This document shows, piece after piece, positions 56,212-64,000 of a stretch of 64,000 nt of DNA (position 1 is its first letter; the number at the start of each line of letters is the position of its first letter). The notes below the pieces were generated by a model. It had not been told where the DNA came from, searched no databases, and saw only the letters and a list, made by a program, of their open reading frames with translations. The stretch comes from Methylobacterium gossipiicola (lineage in GTDB: Bacteria > Pseudomonadota > Alphaproteobacteria > Rhizobiales > Beijerinckiaceae). The translations under genes and the position numbers were made by a program. The DNA is taken from assembly GCF_900113485.1 (NCBI RefSeq), contig NZ_FOPM01000008.1, positions 62,001 through 126,000 on the forward strand, given 5' to 3'.

Positions 56212-57261
56212 TCACACGCGGGCCTTGCGAATCCGCGCGTCCAGGGCGTTGGGATCGACGCCCGGGGCGGTCAGGGGCGCGGCGGGCGGCGTCTCCACGG
56301 GGGAGCCGCCCTTGATGGCGTTGGCGAGGCGGTTGCGCTCGTAGAGCAGCACCACGATCACCGAGATGAGGAACGGCAGCCAGAAGTAGAACAGCCGGAA
56401 CACCAGAAGCGCGGCGATGATGGACGGGCGCGGGAGGTCGGGCATCGCCACCACGAAAACGAGTTCGAACACGCCGAGGCCGCCGGGGGCGTTCGACACC
56501 AGGGCGGCGGAGAACGAGGCGAGGAACACGGCGAGAACCACGAGGAAGCCCGGATTTCCGGCCTCCGGAAGGGCAAAGTAGATGATGCCGGCGGCCCCCA
56601 GGAGTTCCAAGGGAGCGGCGATGATCTGCCGGATCATGATCTGAGGACGCGGATATTCGAGCTTGAACGACCGGATCGTCAGGGGCCTGAGGCGCAGCAG
56701 CGAGCCGATCACATACAGGGCGACGAAGCCCAGCAGGGCGATGCCGAGGGTGCGGGCGGTCGCCGGATCGGTGAGCACCGAGGGCAGATAACCGTTGAGG
56801 CGGGTCAGGGTGTCGGGCAGGGCCACGAGGACGAAGCCGCCGAGCAGGATGGTGCCGAGGCCGAAGGTGAACGAGCACAGGGCCACCAGCACGGCGACCT
56901 GGGCCGCCGACAGGCCCTTGGCGGTATAGGCGCGGTAGCGCACCACGGCGCCCGAGAACACCGAGGCGCCGATGTTGTGCGACAGGGCGTAGGTGGTGAA
57001 GGAACAGACCGAGACGAAGAACCACGAGATGTGCTTGACGCCCAGATGCAGCAGGGCGATGCGGTCGTACCAAGCGAGGGCGGCGTAGGCCACGAGGGTC
57101 GCGAGGCCCGCCAGGAGGAAGCGGTGGAGCGGGATCTGGGCGAAGCTGCCCTTGATCTCCGCGATCGAGATGCCGGCGAGCTCGCGATAGAGCAGGTAGC
57201 CGGAGACCACCACGGCGGCGAGGCCGATGATCGGCCAGATGAAATCGCTGATCTTCTTCAT
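56212..57261 (-). CDS. YbhN/UPF0104-family (LPG-synthase TM region-like) membrane protein
   Basis: 349 residues with about eight helices. Characteristic stretches are TYALSHNIGASVFSGAVVRYR (short part of it shown by the N-x-G and RYR residues) and ALVSNAPGGLGVFELVFVVA, both shared with the flippase-like domain of lysylphosphatidylglycerol synthetase and with YbhN. The aminoacyltransferase domain of MprF is absent. Membrane lipid handling is the usual suggestion for the family. It is convergent with flhA and sits upstream of nothing flagellar on its own strand. ATG 57261 is chosen; the frame extends further upstream without similarity. Confidence 0.78.
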   Translation of the reverse strand: MKKISDFIWPIIGLAAVVVSGYLLYRELAGISIAEIKGSFAQIPLHRFLLAGLATLVAYAALAWYDRIALLHLGVKHISWFFVSVCSFTTYALSHNIGASVFSGAVVRYRAYTAKGLSAAQVAVLVALCSFTFGLGTILLGGFVLVALPDTLTRLNGYLPSVLTDPATARTLGIALLGFVALYVIGSLLRLRPLTIRSFKLEYPRPQIMIRQIIAAPLELLGAAGIIYFALPEAGNPGFLVVLAVFLASFSAALVSNAPGGLGVFELVFVVAMPDLPRPSIIAALLVFRLFYFWLPFLISVIVVLLYERNRLANAIKGGSPVETPPAAPLTAPGVDPNALDARIRKARV

Positions 57262-57428
57262 GATCGACAGGTGAGCCCCACTTAAGCGGGCCCTCCCTGC
57301 ACGACGTGATCCGGTACCGCAAGCGAACGGCGCGGGCGGGCAAATCCGGGAGGAAGCCGGCACGAGGGCGCTGATGGCAGCCGATCATGACGGTTTCGTG
57401 CCGGAGTGCCCCGCGGTGCGGCTTGCCG

Positions 57429-57836
57429 TCAGGCGCGGATGCGTGACAGGCCGATTCCATCCATGGCTGCCTGATCGCGGGCGGCCTCGGCGGCGCGCTC
57501 GGCGCTGCGCTCGCGGTCGTCAAGGATCTCGATTTTCTTCAGTTCCTCGAACGCTTCTCCGAGTTCGGCCTTGGCCTCCGCCAATTGGCCTTCGAGGGCG
57601 GCGGCGGACTGGCGCATGTTGTCGCGGCGCGTCGCCGCCGCGCGGGCATAGGTCGGATAGGCGAAGTGGCCGACGTCGGTGATGCCGGCGCGGCCCTCTT
57701 CGTGAGCGACTTCGCGGTCGAGTTCGAGGGCCATGCGGGTAAAGTCGGCCATCATCATCTCGATCTGCGTCACGCGCCGACGCTTCTCGTCGACCTGGAA
57801 ACGCCGCAGTCGGATCAGCGTGTCACGCGATTTCAT
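57429..57836 (-). CDS. fliJ: flagellar export chaperone FliJ
   Basis: 135 residues, almost wholly charged alpha-helix with long heptad-like stretches (RLRRFQVDEKRRRVTQIEMM, AEAKAELGEAFEELKKIEIL), the antiparallel coiled coil of FliJ. FliJ couples the FliI ATPase ring to FlhA. It lies directly downstream of fliI on the same strand (77-base gap). Sequence conservation in FliJ is weak, so the call relies on fold and position. ATG 57836 chosen; a longer frame starting at 57863 adds nine residues. Confidence 0.82.
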   Translation of the reverse strand: MKSRDTLIRLRRFQVDEKRRRVTQIEMMMADFTRMALELDREVAHEEGRAGITDVGHFAYPTYARAAATRRDNMRQSAAALEGQLAEAKAELGEAFEELKKIEILDDRERSAERAAEAARDQAAMDGIGLSRIRA

Positions 57837-57913
57837 CTGATGGGTCCACTCCACGCAACGCACGCACGTTCCGGGACAGCCCGCCCCCGGCCCAAGCGGC
57901 GTGGGGGCGTCGT

Positions 57914-59269
57914 TCAGGAATCGCCGACGATCTCGGCGAGGCGTGCGTAACCCTCACCGATCGAAGTTGCTTCTTCCTTACCCTGACCCAGAAAAGCCTC
58001 GATATCAGGCATCAAAGCGATGGCTTCGTCCACTTCGGGCGACGCGCCGGCCCGGTAGGCCCCCAGCCGGATCAGTTCCTCCATGTCGGCGTAGGTCGAC
58101 AGCACGCGCCGGGCGCGCTTGACCGTGGGCAGGTAAGCCGGGTCGCAGGCCTTGGGCATGGTGCGCGAGACCGAGCGCAGGACGTTGATGGCCGGGTAAC
58201 GCCCGCGTTCGGCGATGCCGCGCTCCATCACGATATGCCCGTCGAGGATGCCGCGCACGGCGTCGGCCACGGGCTCGTTGTGATCGTCGCCCTCGACCAG
58301 AACGGTGAACAACCCCGAGATCGCCCCCTGCCCCGTGCCGGGGCCGGCCCGCTCCAGCAGGCGGGGCAATTCCGAGAACACCGTCGGGGTGTAGCCCTTG
58401 GCGGTGGGCGGCTCGCCGGCCGCGAGACCGATGTCGCGCTGGGCCATGGCGAAGCGCGTCACGGAATCGATCATGCACAACACCTGCGCGCCCTGATCGC
58501 GAAAATACTCCGCTACCGCCAGGGTCACGTAGGCGGCGTTGCGGCGCATGAGGGCCGGCTCGTCGGAGGTCGCCACCACCACCACGGAGCGGGCGAGCCC
58601 GGCCGCGCCGAGGTCGTCCTGCAGGAATTCCTGCACCTCGCGGCCGCGCTCGCCCACGAGGCCGATCACCGCGACATCGGCGGCGGTGTAGCGGGCGAGC
58701 ATGGACAGCAGCACCGACTTCCCGACGCCGGAGCCGGCGAAGATGCCCATGCGCTGGCCCGCGCACATGGTCAGGAAGGTGTTGATGCAGCGGATGCCGA
58801 GATCGAGGGGCGGCCCGACCCGCTTGCGGGCATGGGCCGGGGGCGGATCGGCCCGCAGGGGATAGATCGCCGGACCCGCCTCCAGGGGGCCGAGGCCGTC
58901 GATGGGGCGGCCCAGGGCGTCGATGGTGCGCCCGAGCCAGGCGGCCGAGGGCCGGAGGGCACCGGCGGCCTCGTCGCGGACATAGGCCGGACAACCCCGG
59001 CGGACGCCTTCGAGGGAGCCGAACGGCATGGCAAGCGCCCGTTCGCCCTGGAAGCCGATGATCTCGCAGGGCACGGCCCCGGTTCCCGTCTCCACGGCGA
59101 TGTCGAGGCGGCCGCCGAGGCGCATGGCGGCCACGGGGCCGGCGACTTCGACCAGGAGGCCGCGGATGGCGACGACCCGGCCGTAAACCTCCATCTGTTC
59201 GATCCCGGCGAGGGCTGCGCCCGCGTCGGAAAGGCGCGCCCACGTACCAATGGCAGGTCGGTCGGTCAT
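57914..59269 (-). CDS. fliI: flagellum-specific ATPase FliI
   Basis: 451 residues. Walker [21 protein letters not shown] (about residues 176-195), [12 protein letters not shown], the Walker B region [17 protein letters not shown], and the export-ATPase stretch [20 protein letters not shown]. All match FliI of the F1-beta-like type III ATPases that unfold and deliver flagellar substrates. ATG 59269 is preceded on its strand by GGAAGGAGG about 25 bases upstream and weaker GAG nearer. Divergent from ctrA, an arrangement conserved in this order. Confidence 0.95.
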   Translation of the reverse strand: MTDRPAIGTWARLSDAGAALAGIEQMEVYGRVVAIRGLLVEVAGPVAAMRLGGRLDIAVETGTGAVPCEIIGFQGERALAMPFGSLEGVRRGCPAYVRDEAAGALRPSAAWLGRTIDALGRPIDGLGPLEAGPAIYPLRADPPPAHARKRVGPPLDLGIRCINTFLTMCAGQRMGIFAGSGVGKSVLLSMLARYTAADVAVIGLVGERGREVQEFLQDDLGAAGLARSVVVVATSDEPALMRRNAAYVTLAVAEYFRDQGAQVLCMIDSVTRFAMAQRDIGLAAGEPPTAKGYTPTVFSELPRLLERAGPGTGQGAISGLFTVLVEGDDHNEPVADAVRGILDGHIVMERGIAERGRYPAINVLRSVSRTMPKACDPAYLPTVKRARRVLSTYADMEELIRLGAYRAGASPEVDEAIALMPDIEAFLGQGKEEATSIGEGYARLAEIVGDS

Positions 59270-59693
59270 CGGCGGTTCTCTCAACCCTTCGTTTACCTCC
59301 TTCCTTAACACTGCGACCATCGGGCCGGTAGCAAGCCCTTCGCCCTCACGGTCGGGGGGACGGTTTTTCTTCGGGGGCGTCCGCATCTCGCGATGACGTG
59401 TTCCGGAAGGCACAGGTTTCGGCCCGGTACGGTCTTTGGGGCGCTTGGGGGAGAATCTTCAGGTGATGCATGAAGCGGCGGGACGGCCTGTGGAGAACAG
59501 ACAGCCAACCGTCGCGGGGATCACCCGAAACGACGTCCAAATCGCCGCTTGGCCGGTGAATCAGGTTTTGTTAACGATTAACCACTAGCGTTTAACGTCA
59601 CTGACGAGGGAGCGTCCGCCGCGGGCCGGTAGCGGACGACGGCGGGGGTGTGCCCGTACGCTTGCACACGACCGGCTGGGCTGGGGACCGACG
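59270..59693. other. divergent intergenic region between fliI and ctrA
   Basis: 424 bases. It holds a TTAAC element near 59304 close to fliI and the TTAA cluster at 59571-59595 close to ctrA. No open frame here has coding character. Confidence 0.5.
59571..59595 (+). promoter_or_regulatory. cluster of CtrA half-sites before ctrA
   Basis: GTTAACGATTAACC (TTAA at 59571 and 59578) and GTTTAACG (TTAA at 59592) give three TTAA(C) half-sites in 25 bases, about 100 bases before the ctrA ATG. Spacing is not the canonical N7. Autoregulation of ctrA through such sites is established in Caulobacter. Confidence 0.55.
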
Positions 59694-60395
59694 ATGCGGG
59701 TACTTCTGATCGAGGACGATAGCGCGACCGCGCAGAGCATCGAGCTGATGCTCAAGTCCGAGAGCTTCAACACCTACACAACCGATCTCGGTGAGGAGGG
59801 AATCGACCTCGGCAAGCTCTACGACTACGACATCATTCTGCTCGACCTGAACCTGCCCGACATGTCGGGCTATGAGGTGCTGCGCAACCTTCGCGTCGCC
59901 AAGGTCAAGACCCCGATCCTGATTCTTTCCGGCATGGCCGGGATCGAAGACAAGGTGAAGGGCCTCGGTTTCGGTGCCGACGACTATCTGACGAAGCCGT
60001 TCCACAAGGACGAGCTCGTGGCCCGCATCCACGCCATCGTGCGCCGCTCGAAGGGCCATGCCCAGTCGGTGATCACGACGGGCGACCTCATCGTGAACCT
60101 CGACCAGAAGACCGTCGAGGTGTCCGGAGCGCGGGTGCACCTCACGGGCAAGGAGTACCAGATGCTGGAGCTCCTCTCCCTGCGCAAAGGCACGACGCTG
60201 ACGAAGGAGATGTTCCTCAACCATCTCTACGGCGGCATGGACGAGCCCGAACTCAAGATCATCGACGTATTCATCTGCAAGCTGCGCAAGAAACTCGCCA
60301 ATGCCAGCCAGGGCAAGAACTACATCGAGACCGTTTGGGGTCGCGGTTACGTCTTGCGCGAACCGAACGAGGGCGAGGAGCGCATCGCCGTCTGA
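59694..60395 (+). CDS. ctrA: cell-cycle response regulator CtrA
   Basis: 233 residues, OmpR/PhoB type. The receiver has Asp51 ([20 protein letters not shown]), SGMAG and [10 protein letters not shown]; the winged-helix output contains [37 protein letters not shown] and [10 protein letters not shown]. The near-invariant CtrA sequence makes this secure. In alphaproteobacteria CtrA controls division, motility and chemotaxis genes; in methylobacteria and rhizobia the gene neighbours fliI-fliJ as here. An intrinsic terminator follows at 60474. Confidence 0.97.
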   Translation: MRVLLIEDDSATAQSIELMLKSESFNTYTTDLGEEGIDLGKLYDYDIILLDLNLPDMSGYEVLRNLRVAKVKTPILILSGMAGIEDKVKGLGFGADDYLTKPFHKDELVARIHAIVRRSKGHAQSVITTGDLIVNLDQKTVEVSGARVHLTGKEYQMLELLSLRKGTTLTKEMFLNHLYGGMDEPELKIIDVFICKLRKKLANASQGKNYIETVWGRGYVLREPNEGEERIAV

Positions 60396-60473
60396 GGCGG
60401 CGTCGGCTCGAGCCGACGCTTTCCCTCCGGGCTCGTCGGGCGACGGGAGTTTTCTCGGACGCGACCGGAGACG

Positions 60474-60503
60474 AAAAAAGCCCCGCGCGAGCGGGGCTTT
60501 TTT
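60474..60503 (+). terminator. intrinsic terminator after ctrA
   Basis: Stem GCCCCGC / GCGGGGC (60480-60497, loop GCGA) followed by six T at 60498-60503 and preceded by six A at 60474-60479, so it can work in both directions. Confidence 0.92.
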
Positions 60504-60594
60504 CATGCGCATAGCCATGGGATTGCGCAGCTCGGTTTGTCCCCGCGCGCCGCGCTGGCCTCGCGATCCGGTTCCGGAGCGTTCGACCGCAACC

Positions 60595-60631
60595 GGATCT
60601 CGATCGCTCCGAAGGAAGCGGATCGAGATCC
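60595..60631 (-). repeat. inverted repeat after the cheR stop
   Basis: GGATCTCGATCGC and GCGGATCGAGATCC are complementary with one bulged base around an approximately 10-base loop, 14 bases past the cheR stop. No T-run is present. It may mark the 3' end of the chemotaxis operon. Confidence 0.4.
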
Positions 60632-60644
60632 GAGGCCGGCGTTC

Positions 60645-61496
60645 TTACAGTCCGACGACCCGCCGCAGCGGAGGTGCCGCAACCGACGGGGCCGGGTTGT
60701 AGAGGCCGCGGTGGCGAGGGTTCGGCACGAGGCGGTCCGTGAGGCCGATCACCGTCTCGGCGGCACCGAGAAGCAAGGCGCCGTCCGGGGCGAGGCTGGC
60801 CCCGATCCGGGCGAGGACGTCGCCCTTCGTCGCCGCGTCGAAATAGATGAGCACGTTGCGACAATAGACGATGTCGAAGGTGCCCAGCGCGTCGAACGAG
60901 TGCAGCAGGTTGAGGGGACGGAAATCCACCATCTGGCGCAGGGGGGCGGAGATCCGCCACTGCTCGCCGACCTGCTCGAAATGCTTGATCAGCAGTTGCA
61001 CCGGCAAGCCGCGCTGTACCTCGAAATGGCTGTAGAGACCGGCCCTCGCCTTCTCCAGAACCTCCGTGGACAGGTCCGTGGCGATGAGATCGACGGACCA
61101 GCCGGCAAGACGCGGGGCGGCCTCGCGCAGCAGCATGGCGAGGGAATACGGCTCCTGCCCCGTCGAGGCCGCCGCGCACCAGATCCGGATACGACGTTGA
61201 GCGGCCCGTCGGGCCATGGCCTCGGGCAACAGTACGTCGCGGAACAGGTCGAACGGTGCCTGATCGCGGAAGAAGAACGTCTCGTTGGTGGTCATCGCCT
61301 CCACCACGGCCTTCTCTATGGCGCCATCGCGGCCGTTCTTGAGGGCGTTGGCGAGGTCGTGGAGGGTGGCGAGGTTGAAGCGGCGGCACACGGGGCCGAG
61401 GCGGCTCTCGATGAGATAGCGCTTCTCGCCGCTGAGGGCGAGGCCCGAGCGGGTCTTGAGGTAACCGCGCAGGAAATCGAATTCGAGGTCGGTCAT
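60645..61496 (-). CDS. cheR: chemotaxis protein methyltransferase CheR
   Basis: 283 residues. N-terminal helical domain (LEFDFLRGYLKTRSGLALSG) and the SAM-dependent methyltransferase fold with TTNETFFFRD, WCAAASTGQEPYSLAMLL, IATDLSTEVLEKARAGLYS and YCRNVLIYFD. It methylates glutamates of the chemoreceptors. Last gene of the che operon and overlaps the cheB stop by 4 bases (ATGA). Confidence 0.96.
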   Translation of the reverse strand: MTDLEFDFLRGYLKTRSGLALSGEKRYLIESRLGPVCRRFNLATLHDLANALKNGRDGAIEKAVVEAMTTNETFFFRDQAPFDLFRDVLLPEAMARRAAQRRIRIWCAAASTGQEPYSLAMLLREAAPRLAGWSVDLIATDLSTEVLEKARAGLYSHFEVQRGLPVQLLIKHFEQVGEQWRISAPLRQMVDFRPLNLLHSFDALGTFDIVYCRNVLIYFDAATKGDVLARIGASLAPDGALLLGAAETVIGLTDRLVPNPRHRGLYNPAPSVAAPPLRRVVGL

Positions 61497-62668
61497 GCGC
61501 TCTTCCCCGTCAGCAGATTGCGCAGGGCGCCGCCGATCTCGCCCAGCGGCAGGATCGCCTGGGCAAGCCCGGCCTTGGCGATGCTGCCGGGCATGCCCCA
61601 GACCGTGCTGGTGGCTTCGTCCTGGGCCAGGACGGCGGCGCCGGCCTCCGTCAACGCCCGGGCGCCGTTGGTTCCGTCCGAGCCCATCCCGGTGAGCACC
61701 ACCGACAGGGCGGAGGCTCCGAAGATCGTGGCCGCGTCCTGGAACAGCACGTCGACGGCGGGGCGGCAGAAGTTGACCAGGGGGCCGTCATGGAGGCGGA
61801 TCGACACGTCGGGCCGTCCGGCCGCGCCGGAGAGGCCCATGTGACGACCGCCCGGAGCGACGTAGATCCGGCCGGGCTGGAGCCGCTCGTCGGCCTTGCC
61901 CTCGGCGGCCGGCAGGCCGGTGCGGGCGCCGAGGTGTTCGGCGAACACCGCTGTGAACACCGGCGGCATGTGCTGCACGATGAGCACGGGGAACTGCTTC
62001 AGGGTCGCGGCGCCGATTTTCTCCAGGACCTCCCCGACGGCTCGGGGGCCGCCCGTGGAGGCGCCGATGAGCAGGACCCGCGGCGCCACGGTGGCGCGCG
62101 CCTTGGGGCGCAGCACGAGGGGGCTCGTCGGCTTCAGGGCGGAGACGGGTGCCGGTTGGGCCACCATGCCCATGGGGCTCGCGATCGGCCCACGCTTGCG
62201 GGCACGGGCGCTACCGAACAGGCGCACCCGTTCGATGAGTTCCGTCCGGAAGGCGTCCGAGGTGGTGACGCCGCGGTTGCTCTCCGGCTTGGCGAGGTAA
62301 TCGACGGCCCCGAGGGACAGGCAGCGTAGGGAGATGTCTGCGTTCCGGGTGGTCAGGGTCGACATCATCACGACCTGGACGCCGGGGCTCTTCGCCAGCA
62401 GCAGCGGCAGGGCCTGGGTGCCGTCGAGTTCCGGCATGTCGATGTCGAGGAGGATCACGTCGGGGTCGTGGCGGGCCATGGATTCCACGGCGATGCGGCC
62501 GTTGGAGGCCGTGGCCACGACGTCGAAACCGGCTTCTGCGATCCACCGGGCGACGAGGCCCCGCACCACGGCCGAATCATCGGCGATCATGACCCGGATG
62601 CGCGCGCCCGCGGCGGCGGCGGCCGGCCCCGGGGATTGCGGGTGGGAAAGCGTGTTGACTGCCAGCAT
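61493..62668 (-). CDS. cheB: chemotaxis methylesterase/deamidase CheB
   Basis: 391 residues. Receiver with Asp75 (VILLDIDMPELDG), a linker of about 50 residues, and the methylesterase domain with Ser204 (IGASTGGPRA), His233 (IVQHMPPVFT) and Asp331 (TGMGSDGTNGA), the complete catalytic triad. It removes methyl groups from receptors when phosphorylated by CheA. The start is followed upstream by a 75-base gap to cheY. Confidence 0.96.
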   Translation of the reverse strand: MLAVNTLSHPQSPGPAAAAAGARIRVMIADDSAVVRGLVARWIAEAGFDVVATASNGRIAVESMARHDPDVILLDIDMPELDGTQALPLLLAKSPGVQVVMMSTLTTRNADISLRCLSLGAVDYLAKPESNRGVTTSDAFRTELIERVRLFGSARARKRGPIASPMGMVAQPAPVSALKPTSPLVLRPKARATVAPRVLLIGASTGGPRAVGEVLEKIGAATLKQFPVLIVQHMPPVFTAVFAEHLGARTGLPAAEGKADERLQPGRIYVAPGGRHMGLSGAAGRPDVSIRLHDGPLVNFCRPAVDVLFQDAATIFGASALSVVLTGMGSDGTNGARALTEAGAAVLAQDEATSTVWGMPGSIAKAGLAQAILPLGEIGGALRNLLTGKSA

Positions 62669-62743
62669 GGATTTGGCGCCTCGACTGGGCGGAACTGTAG
62701 AGCGGTGGTGTCCGTCCGGCGGGCCGCTCGGCGGAGGCCGTCT

Positions 62744-63127
62744 TCAGAGCGAGGGGATCGCGTCGGCGAAGCCGACCTGCGCGAGCTTCGCGGTGACGAT
62801 CTCGCGATCGAACGGCTTCATGATGTATTCGTCGGCCCCCGCATGCAGGGCGCGGGCGATGGCGCCGATGTCATTCTCCGTGGTGCAGAACAGCACCTTG
62901 GGCTTCTCGCCGCCGGGGGTCTGACGCAGGGCCTTGAGGAAGTCGTAGCCGTCCATGGTCGGCATGTTCCAGTCGAGGAGGATGGCGTCCGGCATGGACT
63001 CGCCGCAGGCGGCGAGGGCCATCTGTCCGTCCTCGGCCTCGCCGACCTGGAAGTTCATGGTCTCGAAGATCCGGCGCGCCACCTTCCGGATCACGGCGGA
63101 ATCGTCGACGACGAGACAGGTCTTCAT
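62744..63127 (-). CDS. cheY: chemotaxis response regulator CheY
   Basis: 127 residues, a single receiver domain. Acidic pocket VVDDS, phosphorylation site Asp52 in AILLDWNMPTMDGYDFLKAL, Thr in LFCTTEND and Lys in YIMKPFDREI. It should carry the signal from CheA to the flagellar motor. ATG 63127 begins right at the fold. Placed between cheW and cheB. Confidence 0.94.
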   Translation of the reverse strand: MKTCLVVDDSAVIRKVARRIFETMNFQVGEAEDGQMALAACGESMPDAILLDWNMPTMDGYDFLKALRQTPGGEKPKVLFCTTENDIGAIARALHAGADEYIMKPFDREIVTAKLAQVGFADAIPSL

Positions 63128-63176
63128 CGGTGTGTCCCCGTGGAATACGAAAGGCTCGGCGAGTGCCGCGGCGGAA

Positions 63177-63668
63177 TCAGGCCGCGCCGGCCGTGAGATT
63201 CGGCGTGCCGAAGGCAAGCAGCGCATCGACGTCGAGGATCACCAGCAGGTGTCCGTCGAGGCGGTGGACGCCGAGCGACAGGTCGCGCCAGCGCGCATCG
63301 AGGTTGATCGGCACGGCCTCGTGGGTGTCGGTGCCGAGCTTCAGCACCTCGCCGACGCCGTCCACGATGAGGGCGAAGGTCTCGCCGCCCTGTTCGAGGC
63401 CGATGGCCATGCGCCCGGTTTCGCCTTCCCGGTCCGGCAGGCTGAGGCGTCGGCGCAGGCACAGGGCCGTCACCACGCGGCCGCGCAGGTTCAGGAGGCC
63501 GACGATCTCCGGGGGAGAGAGCGGCACCGGCGTCACCCCGGCGGGAATGAAGACGTCGTGGACCCGATTGATGGCGAGGCCGAACATGGTCTCGCCCACG
63601 AACACGGTGACGAAGTCGGTGGTGCCCGCCTCGGCGCGCGTGGCGTTGCTGTTTGCGGCCTGCATCAT
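63177..63668 (-). CDS. cheW: chemotaxis coupling protein CheW
   Basis: 163 residues, one CheW SH3-like double barrel: FVTVFVGETMFGLAINRVHD, IVGLLNLRGRVVTALCLRRR, FALIVDGVGEVLKLG. It links receptors to CheA. Tandem ATG codons at 63668 and 63665 are possible starts. Encoded between cheA and cheY. Confidence 0.93.
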   Translation of the reverse strand: MMQAANSNATRAEAGTTDFVTVFVGETMFGLAINRVHDVFIPAGVTPVPLSPPEIVGLLNLRGRVVTALCLRRRLSLPDREGETGRMAIGLEQGGETFALIVDGVGEVLKLGTDTHEAVPINLDARWRDLSLGVHRLDGHLLVILDVDALLAFGTPNLTAGAA

Positions 63669-63702
63669 GGATGGAAACTCCGATCGAGCGCGAGGGCCGG
63701 CG

Positions 63703-64000
63703 TCAGGCGGCGTTGGAGAGGGTCTGGACGTCGATCTCGGCCAGCGCCGCGATGAGGCCGCTGCGGTCGAATTTCGCCACGAGGTCGACGATGGAGAGGG
63801 TGCGGGCCCGGGCGATGGCATCGGGGCCGATGGTGCCCGAGAGGCCGATCACCGGCAGGCCGGAGACGCGTCCCTCGATCTTGCGCATGGCGCCGACGAG
63901 GTCGAACCCGTTGCGGCCGGGCATCTCGAGATCGCAGACCACCATGTCGATACGGCCGTTGGACAGGAGGGCCGCCACGGCCTCGTCGGCGCTGCCGGCC
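63703..64000 (-). CDS. cheA: C-terminal receiver domain of hybrid CheA (partial)
   Basis: Open at the right edge; about 99 residues remain. They form the second half of a receiver domain: VVCDLEMPGRNGFDLVGAMR with the phosphorylatable Asp, VIGLSGT, and LVAKFDRSGLIAALAEI in the usual Lys region. Directly upstream of cheW in a che operon, this is best read as the receiver at the end of a hybrid CheA kinase, as in other alphaproteobacteria. The kinase part lies outside the window, so a stand-alone regulator cannot be excluded. Confidence 0.78.
   Translation of the reverse strand, partial: AGSADEAVAALLSNGRIDMVVCDLEMPGRNGFDLVGAMRKIEGRVSGLPVIGLSGTIGPDAIARARTLSIVDLVAKFDRSGLIAALAEIDVQTLSNAA

Noticed and set aside
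59300..59320. Full CtrA site before fliI
   Set aside because: A TTAA lies near the fliI leader, but the partner half-site is at the wrong spacing (GGTAAAC after nine bases), so only a half-site can be claimed.

Overview
The window reads as chromosome of a pink-pigmented alphaproteobacterium of the Methylobacterium/Methylorubrum type (Hyphomicrobiales). The basis is the high GC with C/G-ending codons, a C30-type carotenoid gene set, a bacteriochlorophyll cyclase (bchE), an AcpXL very-long-chain fatty acid set for lipid A, a MucR regulator, CtrA next to fliI-fliJ, and a Methylophilus-like formamidase set (fmdA-fmdB) with its ABC importer. No rRNA, tRNA, CRISPR array, insertion sequence or prophage was recognised. 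Genus is an inference from gene content.

Layout. 1-4.2 kb: housekeeping and small genes (end of a pterin dehydratase, phosphoesterase, CDF-like membrane protein, MaoC hydratase, SpoU-type RNA methylase). 4.5-12.6 kb: a plus-strand pigment cluster with two CrtI/CrtN-family desaturases, a DUF2141 exported protein, an ABC ATPase and permease, an acyltransferase and a glycosyltransferase. 12.6-16.7 kb: cutA, nadK, a DUF2336 protein and an SLT-domain protein. 16.8-21.2 kb, minus strand: acpXL, fabZ-like, a Cys-less ketosynthase, an active ketosynthase, an SDR reductase and a small SH3 protein. 21.5-29.9 kb: AI-2E-family permease, bchE in a less GC-rich stretch, acnA, ccmA-ccmB, an SDR. 29.8-34.6 kb, minus strand: OpgC-like membrane protein and three exported beta-propeller proteins. 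35.2-36.7 kb: soluble double-PAS chemoreceptor.

36.7-49.2 kb is the most distinctive block. On the minus strand lie a 1135-residue protein joining an NCS1-type transporter, a cysteine-rich segment, a histidine kinase and a receiver, and a LuxR-type response regulator overlapping it by 8 bases. Diverging from it on the plus strand are a urea/amide ABC importer (five genes), formamidase, the FmdB zinc ribbon and aliphatic amidase. The proposed reading is sensing, uptake and hydrolysis of short amides in one locus.

49.4-64 kb: membrane chemoreceptor, MFS exporter, mucR, flhA, a YbhN-type membrane protein, fliJ-fliI, ctrA, and the chemotaxis operon cheA(partial)-cheW-cheY-cheB-cheR. TTAA(C) motifs resembling CtrA sites precede flhA and ctrA.

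Two families of palindromic interspersed repeats occur. One copy lies in frame inside the pigment-cluster glycosyltransferase, and another sits directly before the DUF2141 gene and appears to supply its ribosome binding site.
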